A DNA stretch of 46,526 bases from a bacterium (GTDB lineage: Bacteria; Pseudomonadota; Gammaproteobacteria; Burkholderiales; Thiobacillaceae). The notes beneath the pieces were generated by a model. The model did no database searches, had not been told where the DNA came from, and saw only the letters and a list, made by a program, of their open reading frames with translations. Below are positions 20,040 to 27,736 of this stretch, in pieces (position 1 is the first letter of the stretch; every line of letters starts with the position of its first letter). The stretch lies in the NCBI GenBank assembly GCA_009772925.1, contig WOUQ01000018.1, forward strand, positions 1-46,526, in the 5' to 3' direction. The translations under genes were made by a program, and so were the position numbers.

Positions 20040-21137
20040 GTGAGCGCAGCCCGGCCATTCCCCTTCGACCGGCTGGCGGGCCGCGGCATCCCGGTCACCT
20101 GGCTGCTGATTGCCGTCAACCTGCTGGTGTTCGCCGCCATGCTGGGCTTCGGCGCCGGCCTTTGGCACACCGACAACAGCGTGCAACTGGCCTGGGGCGC
20201 CAACTTCGGCCCCGCCACCAAGGACGGCGAATGGTGGCGCCTGGGCAGCGCCATGTTCCTGCACTTTGGCTTTCTGCATCTGGCCCTGAACATGTTCGCC
20301 CTCTGGGACAGCGGCCGCCTGGTGGAGCGCGTGCTTGGCCCCGCCCGCTTCCTCGCGGTGTTCGCCGCCGCCGGACTGTTCGGCAACCTGCTCTCCCTCA
20401 TCGTCCAGGGCGATCGGGCGGTGTCCGGCGGCGCTTCCGGCGCGGTATTCGGCGTCTACGGCGCCCTCCTCGCCATCCTCTGGCTGGAGCGGCGGCATCC
20501 GCGCGCCGGTGAGTTCCGCCCCCTGTTCCTGGGCGCCGTCCTCTTCACCGGCATCAACATCGTCCTGGGCTTTCAGATCACCGGCATCGACAACGCCGCC
20601 CACATCGGCGGCCTGCTCGCCGGCCTGCTGGCGGGCGCCGCCCTGGCCCGCCCCGTCGACGCCGAGGCGCCGCGCCGGCGCGCCTGGCGGCCGCTGCCGG
20701 CGGCGATCCTGGTTGTGGCGGCGGCGGGACTCGCCACCCATATCCCGGAACCGCGCTACCGCTGGAGCGAGGAATTGCGCGCGCGCGGCGAGATCGGCCA
20801 GTTCCTCGGCGCCGACGCGCGCCTCGGCGTGCGCTGGGGACGACTCATCGGCCGGGCCAGCCGGGAGGGCATGAGCTTCGACGAACTGGCCGGCCACCTC
20901 GAGGCGGAAGTCAGTGACCCCTACGAGGCCAGCTTCGAGCACCTGGCCCGCCTGCGTCTCGATCCCGACGCCCCCTCGGCCCCCGCCCTCGCGGCCCTGC
21001 GCGAATACGCCGAAACCCGTCGCGACGCCGCCCGAGACCTGGTCGACGCGCTGCGCGCGCATGACCCGGAACGCGTGCGCGAGGCGCTCGACAGGGCCAG
21101 CGGCGCGGCCACCCAGGCCGCCTCGCGCGGCGAGTGA
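20040..21137 (+). CDS. Rhomboid-family intramembrane serine protease
   Basis: A 365-residue protein with a six-helix rhomboid core in the first 215 residues. The catalytic serine is Ser133 in GGASGAVFG and the catalytic histidine is His188 in [25 protein letters not shown] is the conserved second-helix motif. A further hydrophobic helix (about 218-237) precedes a charged soluble C-terminal region of about 120 residues that I do not recognise. GTG start, 19 bases after ybeD; the stop overlaps a possible GTG start of lipB. Substrates are unknown. Confidence 0.92.
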   Translation: MSAARPFPFDRLAGRGIPVTWLLIAVNLLVFAAMLGFGAGLWHTDNSVQLAWGANFGPATKDGEWWRLGSAMFLHFGFLHLALNMFALWDSGRLVERVLGPARFLAVFAAAGLFGNLLSLIVQGDRAVSGGASGAVFGVYGALLAILWLERRHPRAGEFRPLFLGAVLFTGINIVLGFQITGIDNAAHIGGLLAGLLAGAALARPVDAEAPRRRAWRPLPAAILVVAAAGLATHIPEPRYRWSEELRARGEIGQFLGADARLGVRWGRLIGRASREGMSFDELAGHLEAEVSDPYEASFEHLARLRLDPDAPSAPALAALREYAETRRDAARDLVDALRAHDPERVREALDRASGAATQAASRGE

Positions 21138-21175
21138 GCCGGGCCGGCCAGGCCGTGGCGTGCCAGAATGCGGCC

Positions 21176-21793
21176 ATGCCACATCCGCCCACCCCGCGCC
21201 ACCTCGGTCGCGTCGACTACCTGCCCACCTGGGAGGCGATGCGCGCATTCACCGCCAAGCGCGCGGCCGACAGCGAGGACGAAATCTGGCTGCTGGAACA
21301 TCCGCCGGTGTTTACCCTGGGCATGGCCGGCAAGCGCGAGCATCTGCTCGCCGACGTCGGCATTCCAATCGTTCCCATCGACCGCGGTGGCCAGGTGACC
21401 TACCACGGCCCCGGCCAGATCGTCGCCTACCTGCTGCTCGACCTGCGCCGCCTGGGCTACGGCGTGCGCGAACTGGTGCGGCGCATCGAGCAGGCGGTGA
21501 TCGACCTGCTGGCGGACCATGGCGTGCAAGGCGAGCGCCTGGCCGGCGCGCCCGGCGTCTACGTCGGCGGCGCCAAGATCGCCGCCCTCGGCCTGCGCGT
21601 GAAGCAGGGCTGCACCTACCATGGCCTGGCGCTGAACGTGGACATGGACCTCGCCCCCTACCGCGCCATCAATCCCTGCGGCTACGCCGGCATGGCGGTG
21701 ACCCAGCTCAGGGATCTCGTGCCGGATGTGCGCCAGCAGGAGGTCGAGGCGGCGCTGGCGCGGGGGTTGCTCGAGAGGATTTACGGCGGCTGA
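21176..21793 (+). CDS. lipB: Octanoyl-ACP:protein octanoyltransferase
   Basis: LipB moves octanoyl groups from ACP to lipoyl domains, the first step of lipoate assembly. The protein has 205 residues from the ATG at 21176; a GTG at 21134 would add 14 residues that resemble no family sequence. Visible motifs are [20 protein letters not shown], the catalytic Lys134 in [21 protein letters not shown], and the catalytic Cys168 in INPCGYAG. The partner lipA, often the next gene, is not present here. Confidence 0.95.
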   Translation: MPHPPTPRHLGRVDYLPTWEAMRAFTAKRAADSEDEIWLLEHPPVFTLGMAGKREHLLADVGIPIVPIDRGGQVTYHGPGQIVAYLLLDLRRLGYGVRELVRRIEQAVIDLLADHGVQGERLAGAPGVYVGGAKIAALGLRVKQGCTYHGLALNVDMDLAPYRAINPCGYAGMAVTQLRDLVPDVRQQEVEAALARGLLERIYGG

Positions 21794-21799
21794 TGGCGA

Positions 21800-21884
21800 G
21801 CGGGGAATGCGCGATGGGTTCGCGCATCCCGCTTCACGCCCAAGGTAAGGTCGAACCGCGACTCCGCGCCAAAACGGCGCGGAG
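21800..21884. terminator. Two hairpins between convergent lipB and the Met-rich gene
   Basis: The first hairpin (21800-21832) pairs GCGGGGAATGCGCGA with TCGCGCATCCCGC. The second (21862-21884) pairs CTCCGCGCC with GGCGCGGAG across a 5-base loop. They lie between convergent genes and probably end transcription from one or both sides. No strong U-run follows, so factor-independent termination is uncertain. Confidence 0.5.
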
Positions 21885-21891
21885 AATCCGC

Positions 21892-22587
21892 TTACTTCGC
21901 GGGCGCCGGCGCGGCCGGCATGGCGGGCATCGCCTGCATCAGCTTCAACAGCATCGCCGGGTCGATGGCCGGCAGCATCTGCGGCGCGTTCATCATCTGT
22001 CCCCAGTTGCCGTAGGTGCGCGGATCGGCGCCGGCGCCCATCCAGTTCATGTACAGGTTGGGGTTCATCGGCGCCATCATCGTGTTCATCGCGCCGGGAC
22101 TCATGGGCGCCTGCATCCAGTTGCCGTACATGCCGGGATTCATCATCTGCATGGCCGGCGACCACATCTGCGGGTTGAGCGGAGCCTGCAGCCAGTTGCC
22201 ATACATGGCCGGGTTGGCGGCCATGCCGGCCATCTGGGTGTACATCCTGGGGTCCAAGCCCGCCCCCATCCATTTCATGGCGATGGAGGGGTCGCTGAAC
22301 TGCATGTAGTTCTGCATGCTCGCCGGATTCATCAATCCGCCCATCATGCGGACATAGGTCGCCGGGTCCATGCCCATCTGGGCGAGGGCGGCGCTGGTAT
22401 TGGGGTTTGCCATGGCATTGGCCCAGGCCATGAAGGCCTGGGGATCCTTGAACGCGGCCGTGTTCCGGGTCGGGTCCAGCATCTGTTTGGCCAGGGCATC
22501 GGCGGAGGCGGGAATGGTCGCGGGAGCGGGGTCGGCGGCAAAGGCCGGAAGGGCTGCGAGGCACAGCAGGGGGATCAGGGATTTCAT
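21892..22587 (-). CDS. Secreted methionine-rich repeat protein of unknown function
   Basis: I do not recognise a family. The 231-residue protein starts at the ATG at 22587 after AAGGAA and has a clean signal peptide (residues 1-18, ending AFA). About 37 residues (roughly 16 percent) are Met, mixed with Asn, Pro, Trp, Tyr and Ala; the mature part has no Cys or His. Repeated units include MYGNWxQAPxxP (twice), a related TYGNWGQM, and WMGAGxDPRxY (twice). Such Met clustering could bind Cu(I)/Ag(I) or scavenge oxidants, or it may be structural. It ends opposite lipB. Confidence 0.8.
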   Translation of the reverse strand: MKSLIPLLCLAALPAFAADPAPATIPASADALAKQMLDPTRNTAAFKDPQAFMAWANAMANPNTSAALAQMGMDPATYVRMMGGLMNPASMQNYMQFSDPSIAMKWMGAGLDPRMYTQMAGMAANPAMYGNWLQAPLNPQMWSPAMQMMNPGMYGNWMQAPMSPGAMNTMMAPMNPNLYMNWMGAGADPRTYGNWGQMMNAPQMLPAIDPAMLLKLMQAMPAMPAAPAPAK

Positions 22588-22910
22588 GGGGGGTTCCTTT
22601 CGGAATGCTACAGGCGGGGAGGAAGGCGCCGGAGGAGAGGGAACAAGGCGCCGGGATTGGGCCAGCGAGGAATCGATGCCGGGCCACGACATTTCGCGGC
22701 GTCCGACTTGCGCATGGTGACAGATTATCGGTGGCGGGGCATGGGTTTCGGTGACCAGGCAGCGATCCTCACGCACGCAAAGGCTGTCTACCAATCAGGT
22801 GAAGAGCCGATAGCCCTGCTGGATAGCGGGGGAAATGCTGCGGCAACGAACTTCGAGCGGTGCTGTTGAGGGCTGGGCCATGGGCCGCGTTGCCGCGTTC
22901 CACCGTCGGA
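22588..22910. other. Noncoding stretch between the Met-rich gene and dut
   Basis: These 323 bases hold no ORF I accept. On the minus strand this would be the leader and promoter of the Met-rich gene. I looked for tRNA, 4.5S RNA, 6S RNA and common riboswitch cores and recognised none. An N-terminal extension of the Met-rich ORF into this region gives a low-complexity leader before a perfectly good signal peptide, so I reject it as coding. Confidence 0.5.
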
Positions 22911-23357
22911 TCAGTGCTTCCCGGTACTGCCGAATCCCCCCTCGCCGCGGTCGCTGGCGGCGAAATCCTCCACCACCCGGAATTCCGCCTGCACCACGGG
23001 CACGATGACCATCTGCGCGATGCGCTCGAAGGGCTGCACGGTGAAGGCTTCCTGGCCGCGGTTCCACAGCGAGACCATGAGCTGGCCCTGGTAGTCGGAG
23101 TCGATCAGCCCCACCAGGTTGCCCAGCACGACGCCGTGCTTATGGCCCAGGCCGGAGCGCGGCAGGATCATGGCGGCGTAGCCGGGGTCGGCCAGGTGCA
23201 TGGCGAGGCCGGTAGGGATCAATTGGGTTTCGCCGGGGTTGAGCACCACCGGTGTGTCCAGGCAGGCGCGCAGGTCGAGGCCGGCGCTGCCGTTGGTGGC
23301 GTAGTGGGGGAGCTGCTCACGGACGCGCTCGTCCAGGATTTTCAGGTCGACGTGCAT
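22911..23357 (-). CDS. dut: dUTP diphosphatase
   Basis: Hydrolyses dUTP to dUMP and PPi, which keeps uracil out of DNA and feeds thymidylate synthesis. The 148-residue trimeric dUTPase has all five motifs: [38 protein letters not shown] and the C-terminal [10 protein letters not shown]. The ATG at 23357 ([12 protein letters not shown]) is the usual start. The gene begins 4 bases after coaBC, a common pairing in Proteobacteria. Confidence 0.97.
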   Translation of the reverse strand: MHVDLKILDERVREQLPHYATNGSAGLDLRACLDTPVVLNPGETQLIPTGLAMHLADPGYAAMILPRSGLGHKHGVVLGNLVGLIDSDYQGQLMVSLWNRGQEAFTVQPFERIAQMVIVPVVQAEFRVVEDFAASDRGEGGFGSTGKH

Positions 23358-23361
23358 GGGT

Positions 23362-24549
23362 TTACTGGTAGCGGGTGTTGTAGAGCTGGGCGATGTGGGC
23401 GATGAGCCGGCGCGCCTGGGTGCGCTTGTCGGCCTGTTCGAGGACGTGCTTGCCGGCCTCGTCGAGCAGGATGAGCTGCACCGCGTCGGCACCCACGGCC
23501 TCGGTGACGTCGTTGGCGACGATGAGCGGCAGGTGCTTGCGCCGGCGCTTGAGCTCGGCGTATTCCTCCAGGTTCTCGCTTTCGGCGGCGAAGCCCACGC
23601 AGAAGGGCGGCTTGGGCCGGCTGCTGATGTTGGCCAGGATGTCCGGGTTGGGCGCGAGTTCCAGGGTGAGGATGTGGGCGTCCTTCTTGATCTTCTGCTC
23701 GCTGCGGTTGAGCACGTAGTAGTCGGCCACGGCGGCGACACCGATGAAGATGTCGGCCGCGTCGGCGGCGGCTTCCACCGCCGCGAGCATCTCCTGGGCG
23801 CTGCTTACCGCGACGGTTTTCGCCTCGCGCGGCGGCGCAAGACAGGTGGGACCGCTGATCAGGGTGACTTCCGCGCCGGCCTCCAGGGCGGCTCGTGCCA
23901 CCGCGTAGCCCATCTTGCCGGAGCTGGAATTGGTGATGCCGCGCACCGCATCGATGGGTTCGAAGGTGGGGCCGGCGGTGATCAGCACCTTCAGCCCGCT
24001 GAGACGCTTGGGCTGGAAGCGGGCGTCCAGGGCCTCCAGCAGATCCTCGGGTGCCAGCATGCGGCCGAAGCCCACCTCGCCGCAGGCCTGCTCGCCGCTA
24101 GCCGGGCCCAGCAGGGTGACGCCGTCGGCCTTGAGTTGCGCGGCGTTGCGTTGCGTAGGGGGCGCTTCCCACATCTGCCGGTTCATCGCCGGCGCCAGCA
24201 GCAGCGGGCAATCGCGCGCCAGGCAGAGGGTGGAGAGCAGGTCGTCGGCGCGGCCGTGGGCCAGCTTGGCCATGAAGTCGGCGGAGGCGGGGGCGACCAG
24301 GATGGCCTCGGCGCCCCGGGTGAGGTCGATGTGCGCCATGCCGTTGTCCACCCGCTCGTCCCACAGGTCGGTGAACACCGGGTGGCCGGTGATGGCCTGG
24401 AAGGTGGCGGCGCCGACGAAATGCCGTGCCGCCTCGGTCATCACCACCTGCACGTCGAGGCCGTCCTTGACCATCAGCCGCGCCAGTTCCGCCGCCTTGT
24501 AGGCGGCGACGCCGCCAGTCACGCCGAGCACGATGCGTTTGAGTTCCAT
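23362..24549 (-). CDS. coaBC: Bifunctional phosphopantothenoylcysteine decarboxylase/phosphopantothenate-cysteine ligase
   Basis: Carries two consecutive steps of coenzyme A synthesis. The N-terminal CoaC half (residues 1-185) shows the flavin-binding [17 protein letters not shown], the PAMNRQMW motif and the [13 protein letters not shown] catalytic cysteine loop. The CoaB half shows [27 protein letters not shown] and the KIKK segment. Length 395 from the ATG at 24549 is normal. An in-frame upstream extension to 24810 is a shadow of the IclR gene and is rejected. Confidence 0.97.
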   Translation of the reverse strand: MELKRIVLGVTGGVAAYKAAELARLMVKDGLDVQVVMTEAARHFVGAATFQAITGHPVFTDLWDERVDNGMAHIDLTRGAEAILVAPASADFMAKLAHGRADDLLSTLCLARDCPLLLAPAMNRQMWEAPPTQRNAAQLKADGVTLLGPASGEQACGEVGFGRMLAPEDLLEALDARFQPKRLSGLKVLITAGPTFEPIDAVRGITNSSSGKMGYAVARAALEAGAEVTLISGPTCLAPPREAKTVAVSSAQEMLAAVEAAADAADIFIGVAAVADYYVLNRSEQKIKKDAHILTLELAPNPDILANISSRPKPPFCVGFAAESENLEEYAELKRRRKHLPLIVANDVTEAVGADAVQLILLDEAGKHVLEQADKRTQARRLIAHIAQLYNTRYQ

Positions 24550-24616
24550 GGGTGTCCGCGCCTCGTTGATGGGTTTCGTGGCGAGCCGGTCGCCGCCGCG
24601 AAAATCGGATTCTAGG

Positions 24617-25375
24617 CTAACCCGCGTAGCCCAGGCGGGCCGAGATGCGCTGCGCCGCTTCCTGAACCAGGGGCACCCACTCCGGCCGGCGCCGCTCCAT
24701 AGGCGCGGACACGGACAGGCCGGCCACCGCCGCGCCGGCCGCGTCCCGCACCAGGGCGCCGATGCAGCCGACGCCCAGTTCCGCCTCTTCGTCGTCGAGG
24801 GCGTAGCCACGCGCGGTACAGGCGCCCACGTCCTCCAGCAGGGTTTTCAGGTCGGCGCGGGTGTTGGCGGTGTAGGCGGGCAGCCGGGTGCGCTTTGCGT
24901 AATCGCGGATGGCGGCGGCGCCGATCTCTCCGAGCATGAGCTTGCCCACCGCGGTGACGTGCAGGGGCGCGCGGCTGCCCACCACCTGTTCCACCCGCAT
25001 CATGCGGTTGGGGGTGAGCCGTTCGACGTAGACCACCTCGTCGCCCTGGCGCACGGTGAGGTTCACCGTCTCACCCACCTGGTCGCGCAGCCAGACCATT
25101 TCCGGTCTGGCCATGGCGCGCACGTCCTGGCCCACCCGCGCTTTGGCAGCCAGGCTGAGCAGGTGGGGGCCGAGGCGGTAGTGGCCCTGCTCGTCGCGCG
25201 CCACGAAGTCATGCTCGATGAGGGCGGCGAGGATGCGGAAGGCGGTGGAGGGGTGCAGGCCGGTTTCCGCCGCCAGCACCTTGAGGGAGGCCCCGCCGTC
25301 CTCGGCGGTCAGCGCGTCGAGCAGGGCGGTCATGCGGTCGATGACCTGGATGGAGGAGGTTTTGGGTGTGTCCAT
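24617..25375 (-). CDS. IclR-family transcriptional regulator of the divergent glycolate cluster
   Basis: A 252-residue IclR-type regulator with an N-terminal winged helix (residues 8-70, including LKVLAAETGLHPSTAFRILAALIEHDFV in two segments) and a C-terminal effector-binding domain. Some IclR-family members, including IclR and AllR of Escherichia coli, sense glyoxylate, which would suit control of a glycolate dehydrogenase operon. It is divergent from the thiamine-diphosphate enzyme gene across 90 bases containing a 17-bp palindrome touching its own start codon. The link to glyoxylate is inference. Confidence 0.9.
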   Translation of the reverse strand: MDTPKTSSIQVIDRMTALLDALTAEDGGASLKVLAAETGLHPSTAFRILAALIEHDFVARDEQGHYRLGPHLLSLAAKARVGQDVRAMARPEMVWLRDQVGETVNLTVRQGDEVVYVERLTPNRMMRVEQVVGSRAPLHVTAVGKLMLGEIGAAAIRDYAKRTRLPAYTANTRADLKTLLEDVGACTARGYALDDEEAELGVGCIGALVRDAAGAAVAGLSVSAPMERRRPEWVPLVQEAAQRISARLGYAG

Positions 25376-25410
25376 ATTTCACATTATGAAATCAAAACTG
25401 CATTGTGAAA
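25376..25410. promoter_or_regulatory. Putative IclR operator in the divergent promoter region
   Basis: A 17-bp palindrome, ATTTCACATTATGAAAT (25376-25392), lies immediately upstream of the regulator's start codon. Its right half recurs as CATTGTGAAA (25401-25410), 19 bases from CATTATGAAA (25382-25391), close to two helical turns. This AT-rich patch stands out from the GC-rich surroundings. Position and symmetry suit an IclR-family operator controlling both directions. Confidence 0.55.
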
Positions 25411-25465
25411 AGCATAGCAATTAAGTAGAGTATTTCCATCCCCATCGACCCCGTGGAGTTTCGCC

Positions 25466-27679
25466 ATGATCGCAGCCACCCAACCCGCCGAAATCGCTCC
25501 CGCCTTTTGCCAGGGCATCCAGTATTACGGAACCAGCTGGCCGGGCTTCGCGGAACACGCGGCCAGGCCCGCCATCGCCGAGGGCGGCAAGGCCATCGTC
25601 GGCGCCAATGCCCCCGGCGCCGCTTACCAGACCCTGCTGGCCGCCGACGCGCTGCGCTACCTGACCCTGCAGGTCTGCGGCGCCAAGGCTTCCGGCCACC
25701 CGGGCGGCTTCGCCTCCAGCGCCGAGGCCTACGCTTCCCTGGTCATGCTGGGCCACACCAACATCGTCACCGAAGTCGGCCACCACGCCCCCGGCTTCTA
25801 CTCCGCCATGTTCCTGGATCGCTCCCTGGAGGACATGGGTATCCACACGGTGCAGCAAATGCGCGACCGCTTCCGCGAGAAGCATGGTCTTTTGGGCCAC
25901 CTGTCCGGCGCCATCCCCGGCCTGCTCGCCCCCGCCGGCCCCCTGGGCCAGGGCCAGCATTTCGCCATGGCCGGCGCCCTGCTGCATCCCGGCGTGCTGT
26001 TCCCGGTCACCATCGGCGATGGCGGCATGGGCGAGCCCTACGTGCTGAATGCCATGATGCACTTCAACACCGCCTACCCGAAGGCGACCAACTATCTGCC
26101 GGTGCTGATCTGGAACGGCTACAGCCAGGAGCACCACGCCATGTGTTCCACCTGGAGCAACGAGCAGATGACCGCCTACTGGAAGGGGCATGGTTTCGAG
26201 AGCGTGTTCCTGGTGGACGCGAAACAGTTCGACGACCAGGATCAGGCGGGTGCCTACGTGGACAGCACCGCCTTTTCCTTTGACCGGCGCCTGGCCTTCG
26301 CGGGGGCCGTGCTGCAGGCTGCCGACCATGCCGCCAAGCAGGCCCTTTCGGGCCGCCGCGCGGTGCTCATCGTCAAGCAGTTGAAGGGTGCCGGCGTGCA
26401 CAAGCTGGGCGCCAAGGCCCACAACCTGTATCCCGCCGACACGCTCGATGCCGAGCCTATTGTCGAGGGCCTCAAGCGCCGCGCCCTGAGCCCGGAGGCC
26501 TGGCAACGGGTGCGCGACAACTTCTCCCGTGCCGGCGGTGGCCCCGCCGCGAAGACCGTGGTCACCGAACACGTGCTGGACATCGCGCCCCTGCCCGCAT
26601 TGCCCATGCGGGAGTTCGCCCAGGGTGACAAGCAGGTGCCCGCCACCGCCTTCGGCGCCCTGGTGGCGGCCGTCGGCCAGGCCGATGCCCGCTTCGTGGT
26701 GACCAACGCCGACGGCAACGAAGCCTCCGCCATGGCCAACATCAACCAGGCCCTGAAGATCCGCCACCCGGTGGAGGACGCCCTCTACAACCAGGCGCCC
26801 GGCGGCCAGGTCTACGAACCGCTCAACGAGGACGCCTGCGCCGGTTTGGCCGCCGGCCTGGCCCTGTTCGGCGCCCGCTCGGTGTGGCTGTCTTACGAGA
26901 GCTTCGCTATCAACGGCTGGCCCATCGTGCAGACCGTCACCCAGGCCATGGCGGAACTGCGCCGCAAGACCCCGTCCTTCGTCTGCATGTTCACCGCCGG
27001 CGCCCTGGAGCAGGGCCGCAACGGCTGGACCCACCAGCGCCCGGAGATCGAGAACTACTTTGCCGCCCAGATGCGCAACGGCAACGTCTATCCGCTCTTC
27101 CCCTGCGACGCCAACCAGATCCAGGCGGCCTACGCGTGGGCCCTGGGCACGCACAACAAGGGCATCGCCATCATCGCCTCCAAGAGCCCGCTGCCGGTGT
27201 ACACCACTCTGGACCAGGCCCGGCAAGGCGTGGAGCAGGGCGCCGTGACGCTGCATGAGTCCGCAGGCGGCGACAAGACCGTGGTGTTCGCGGTGACCGG
27301 CGACATGGTGCTGCTGCCGGTGTTCGAGGCCAAGGACAGGCTGGAGGCGGCGGGCCGCCGGGTGCGCATCGTTTCCGTGGCCAACCCGCGCCGGCTCTAC
27401 CGGCCCACCGACGTGGCCTGGAACACGGTGTCGGAGCCGGATGGCGGCTTCATGGCCGACGCCGACTTCGACGCCTTGTTCGACGGCGACGTGCTGATCG
27501 GCGTCACCGGAGGTCCCTCCGGCCCCCTGGAACCCGTGATGCTGCGCACCCGGGCCGCCCGGCGCGACGTGTTCGCCTGGCAGCGCGGCGAGACCACCGC
27601 CAGCGCCGGCGAGATCATGGCCTTCAACGGCATGACGGCGGAGGCGATGGCGGCACGGGCGATGGCGCTCCTTGGCTGA
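25466..27679 (+). CDS. Phosphoketolase/transketolase-like thiamine-diphosphate enzyme
   Basis: A 737-residue enzyme of the transketolase superfamily. ThDP-site features are GHPGG (His78), GHH at 105-107, GHLSG near 144-148, GPLGQG at 158-163, and the GDG...N motif from 184 to Asn217. The C-terminal half looks more like phosphoketolase: PLNEDACAG (probable catalytic Glu), LSYESF, GWTHQRPE, and PCDANQI. GPLGQG and the size are transketolase-like; PVLIWNGYS and the C-terminal half are phosphoketolase-like, so its reaction is open. Start ATG follows GTGGAG. First gene of an operon with a DUF1537 kinase and glcDEF, which suggests glyoxylate or a ketose phosphate as substrate. Alternative: xylulose-5-phosphate phosphoketolase making acetyl phosphate. 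Confidence 0.85.
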   Translation: MIAATQPAEIAPAFCQGIQYYGTSWPGFAEHAARPAIAEGGKAIVGANAPGAAYQTLLAADALRYLTLQVCGAKASGHPGGFASSAEAYASLVMLGHTNIVTEVGHHAPGFYSAMFLDRSLEDMGIHTVQQMRDRFREKHGLLGHLSGAIPGLLAPAGPLGQGQHFAMAGALLHPGVLFPVTIGDGGMGEPYVLNAMMHFNTAYPKATNYLPVLIWNGYSQEHHAMCSTWSNEQMTAYWKGHGFESVFLVDAKQFDDQDQAGAYVDSTAFSFDRRLAFAGAVLQAADHAAKQALSGRRAVLIVKQLKGAGVHKLGAKAHNLYPADTLDAEPIVEGLKRRALSPEAWQRVRDNFSRAGGGPAAKTVVTEHVLDIAPLPALPMREFAQGDKQVPATAFGALVAAVGQADARFVVTNADGNEASAMANINQALKIRHPVEDALYNQAPGGQVYEPLNEDACAGLAAGLALFGARSVWLSYESFAINGWPIVQTVTQAMAELRRKTPSFVCMFTAGALEQGRNGWTHQRPEIENYFAAQMRNGNVYPLFPCDANQIQAAYAWALGTHNKGIAIIASKSPLPVYTTLDQARQGVEQGAVTLHESAGGDKTVVFAVTGDMVLLPVFEAKDRLEAAGRRVRIVSVANPRRLYRPTDVAWNTVSEPDGGFMADADFDALFDGDVLIGVTGGPSGPLEPVMLRTRAARRDVFAWQRGETTASAGEIMAFNGMTAEAMAARAMALLG

Positions 27680-27686
27680 ACGAAGG

Positions 27687-27711
27687 GTCCCCCCTTTACT
27701 AAAGGGGGGAC
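27687..27711. repeat. Palindromic repeat between the ThDP enzyme and kinase genes
   Basis: An inverted repeat, GTCCCCCCTTT then ACT then AAAGGGGGGAC, sits in the 57-base gap inside the operon. It would form an 11-bp hairpin with a 3-base loop in the mRNA and could separate expression of the first gene from the rest. It resembles a C-run/G-run palindrome class, one of which is also found within glcF. Confidence 0.65.
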
Positions 27712-27736
27712 ACCAAGCTCCTCGAGCAGATACGAC

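Noticed and set aside
20921-22687. Long minus-strand frame of about 590 codons across the rhomboid and lipB genes
   Set aside because: It is an antisense shadow; rhomboid and LipB catalytic motifs are intact on the plus strand.
22588-22910. Possible structured RNA or riboswitch upstream of the Met-rich gene
   Set aside because: I found no recognisable aptamer core, tRNA arms or 4.5S/6S RNA features. A covariance-model search would be needed to say more.
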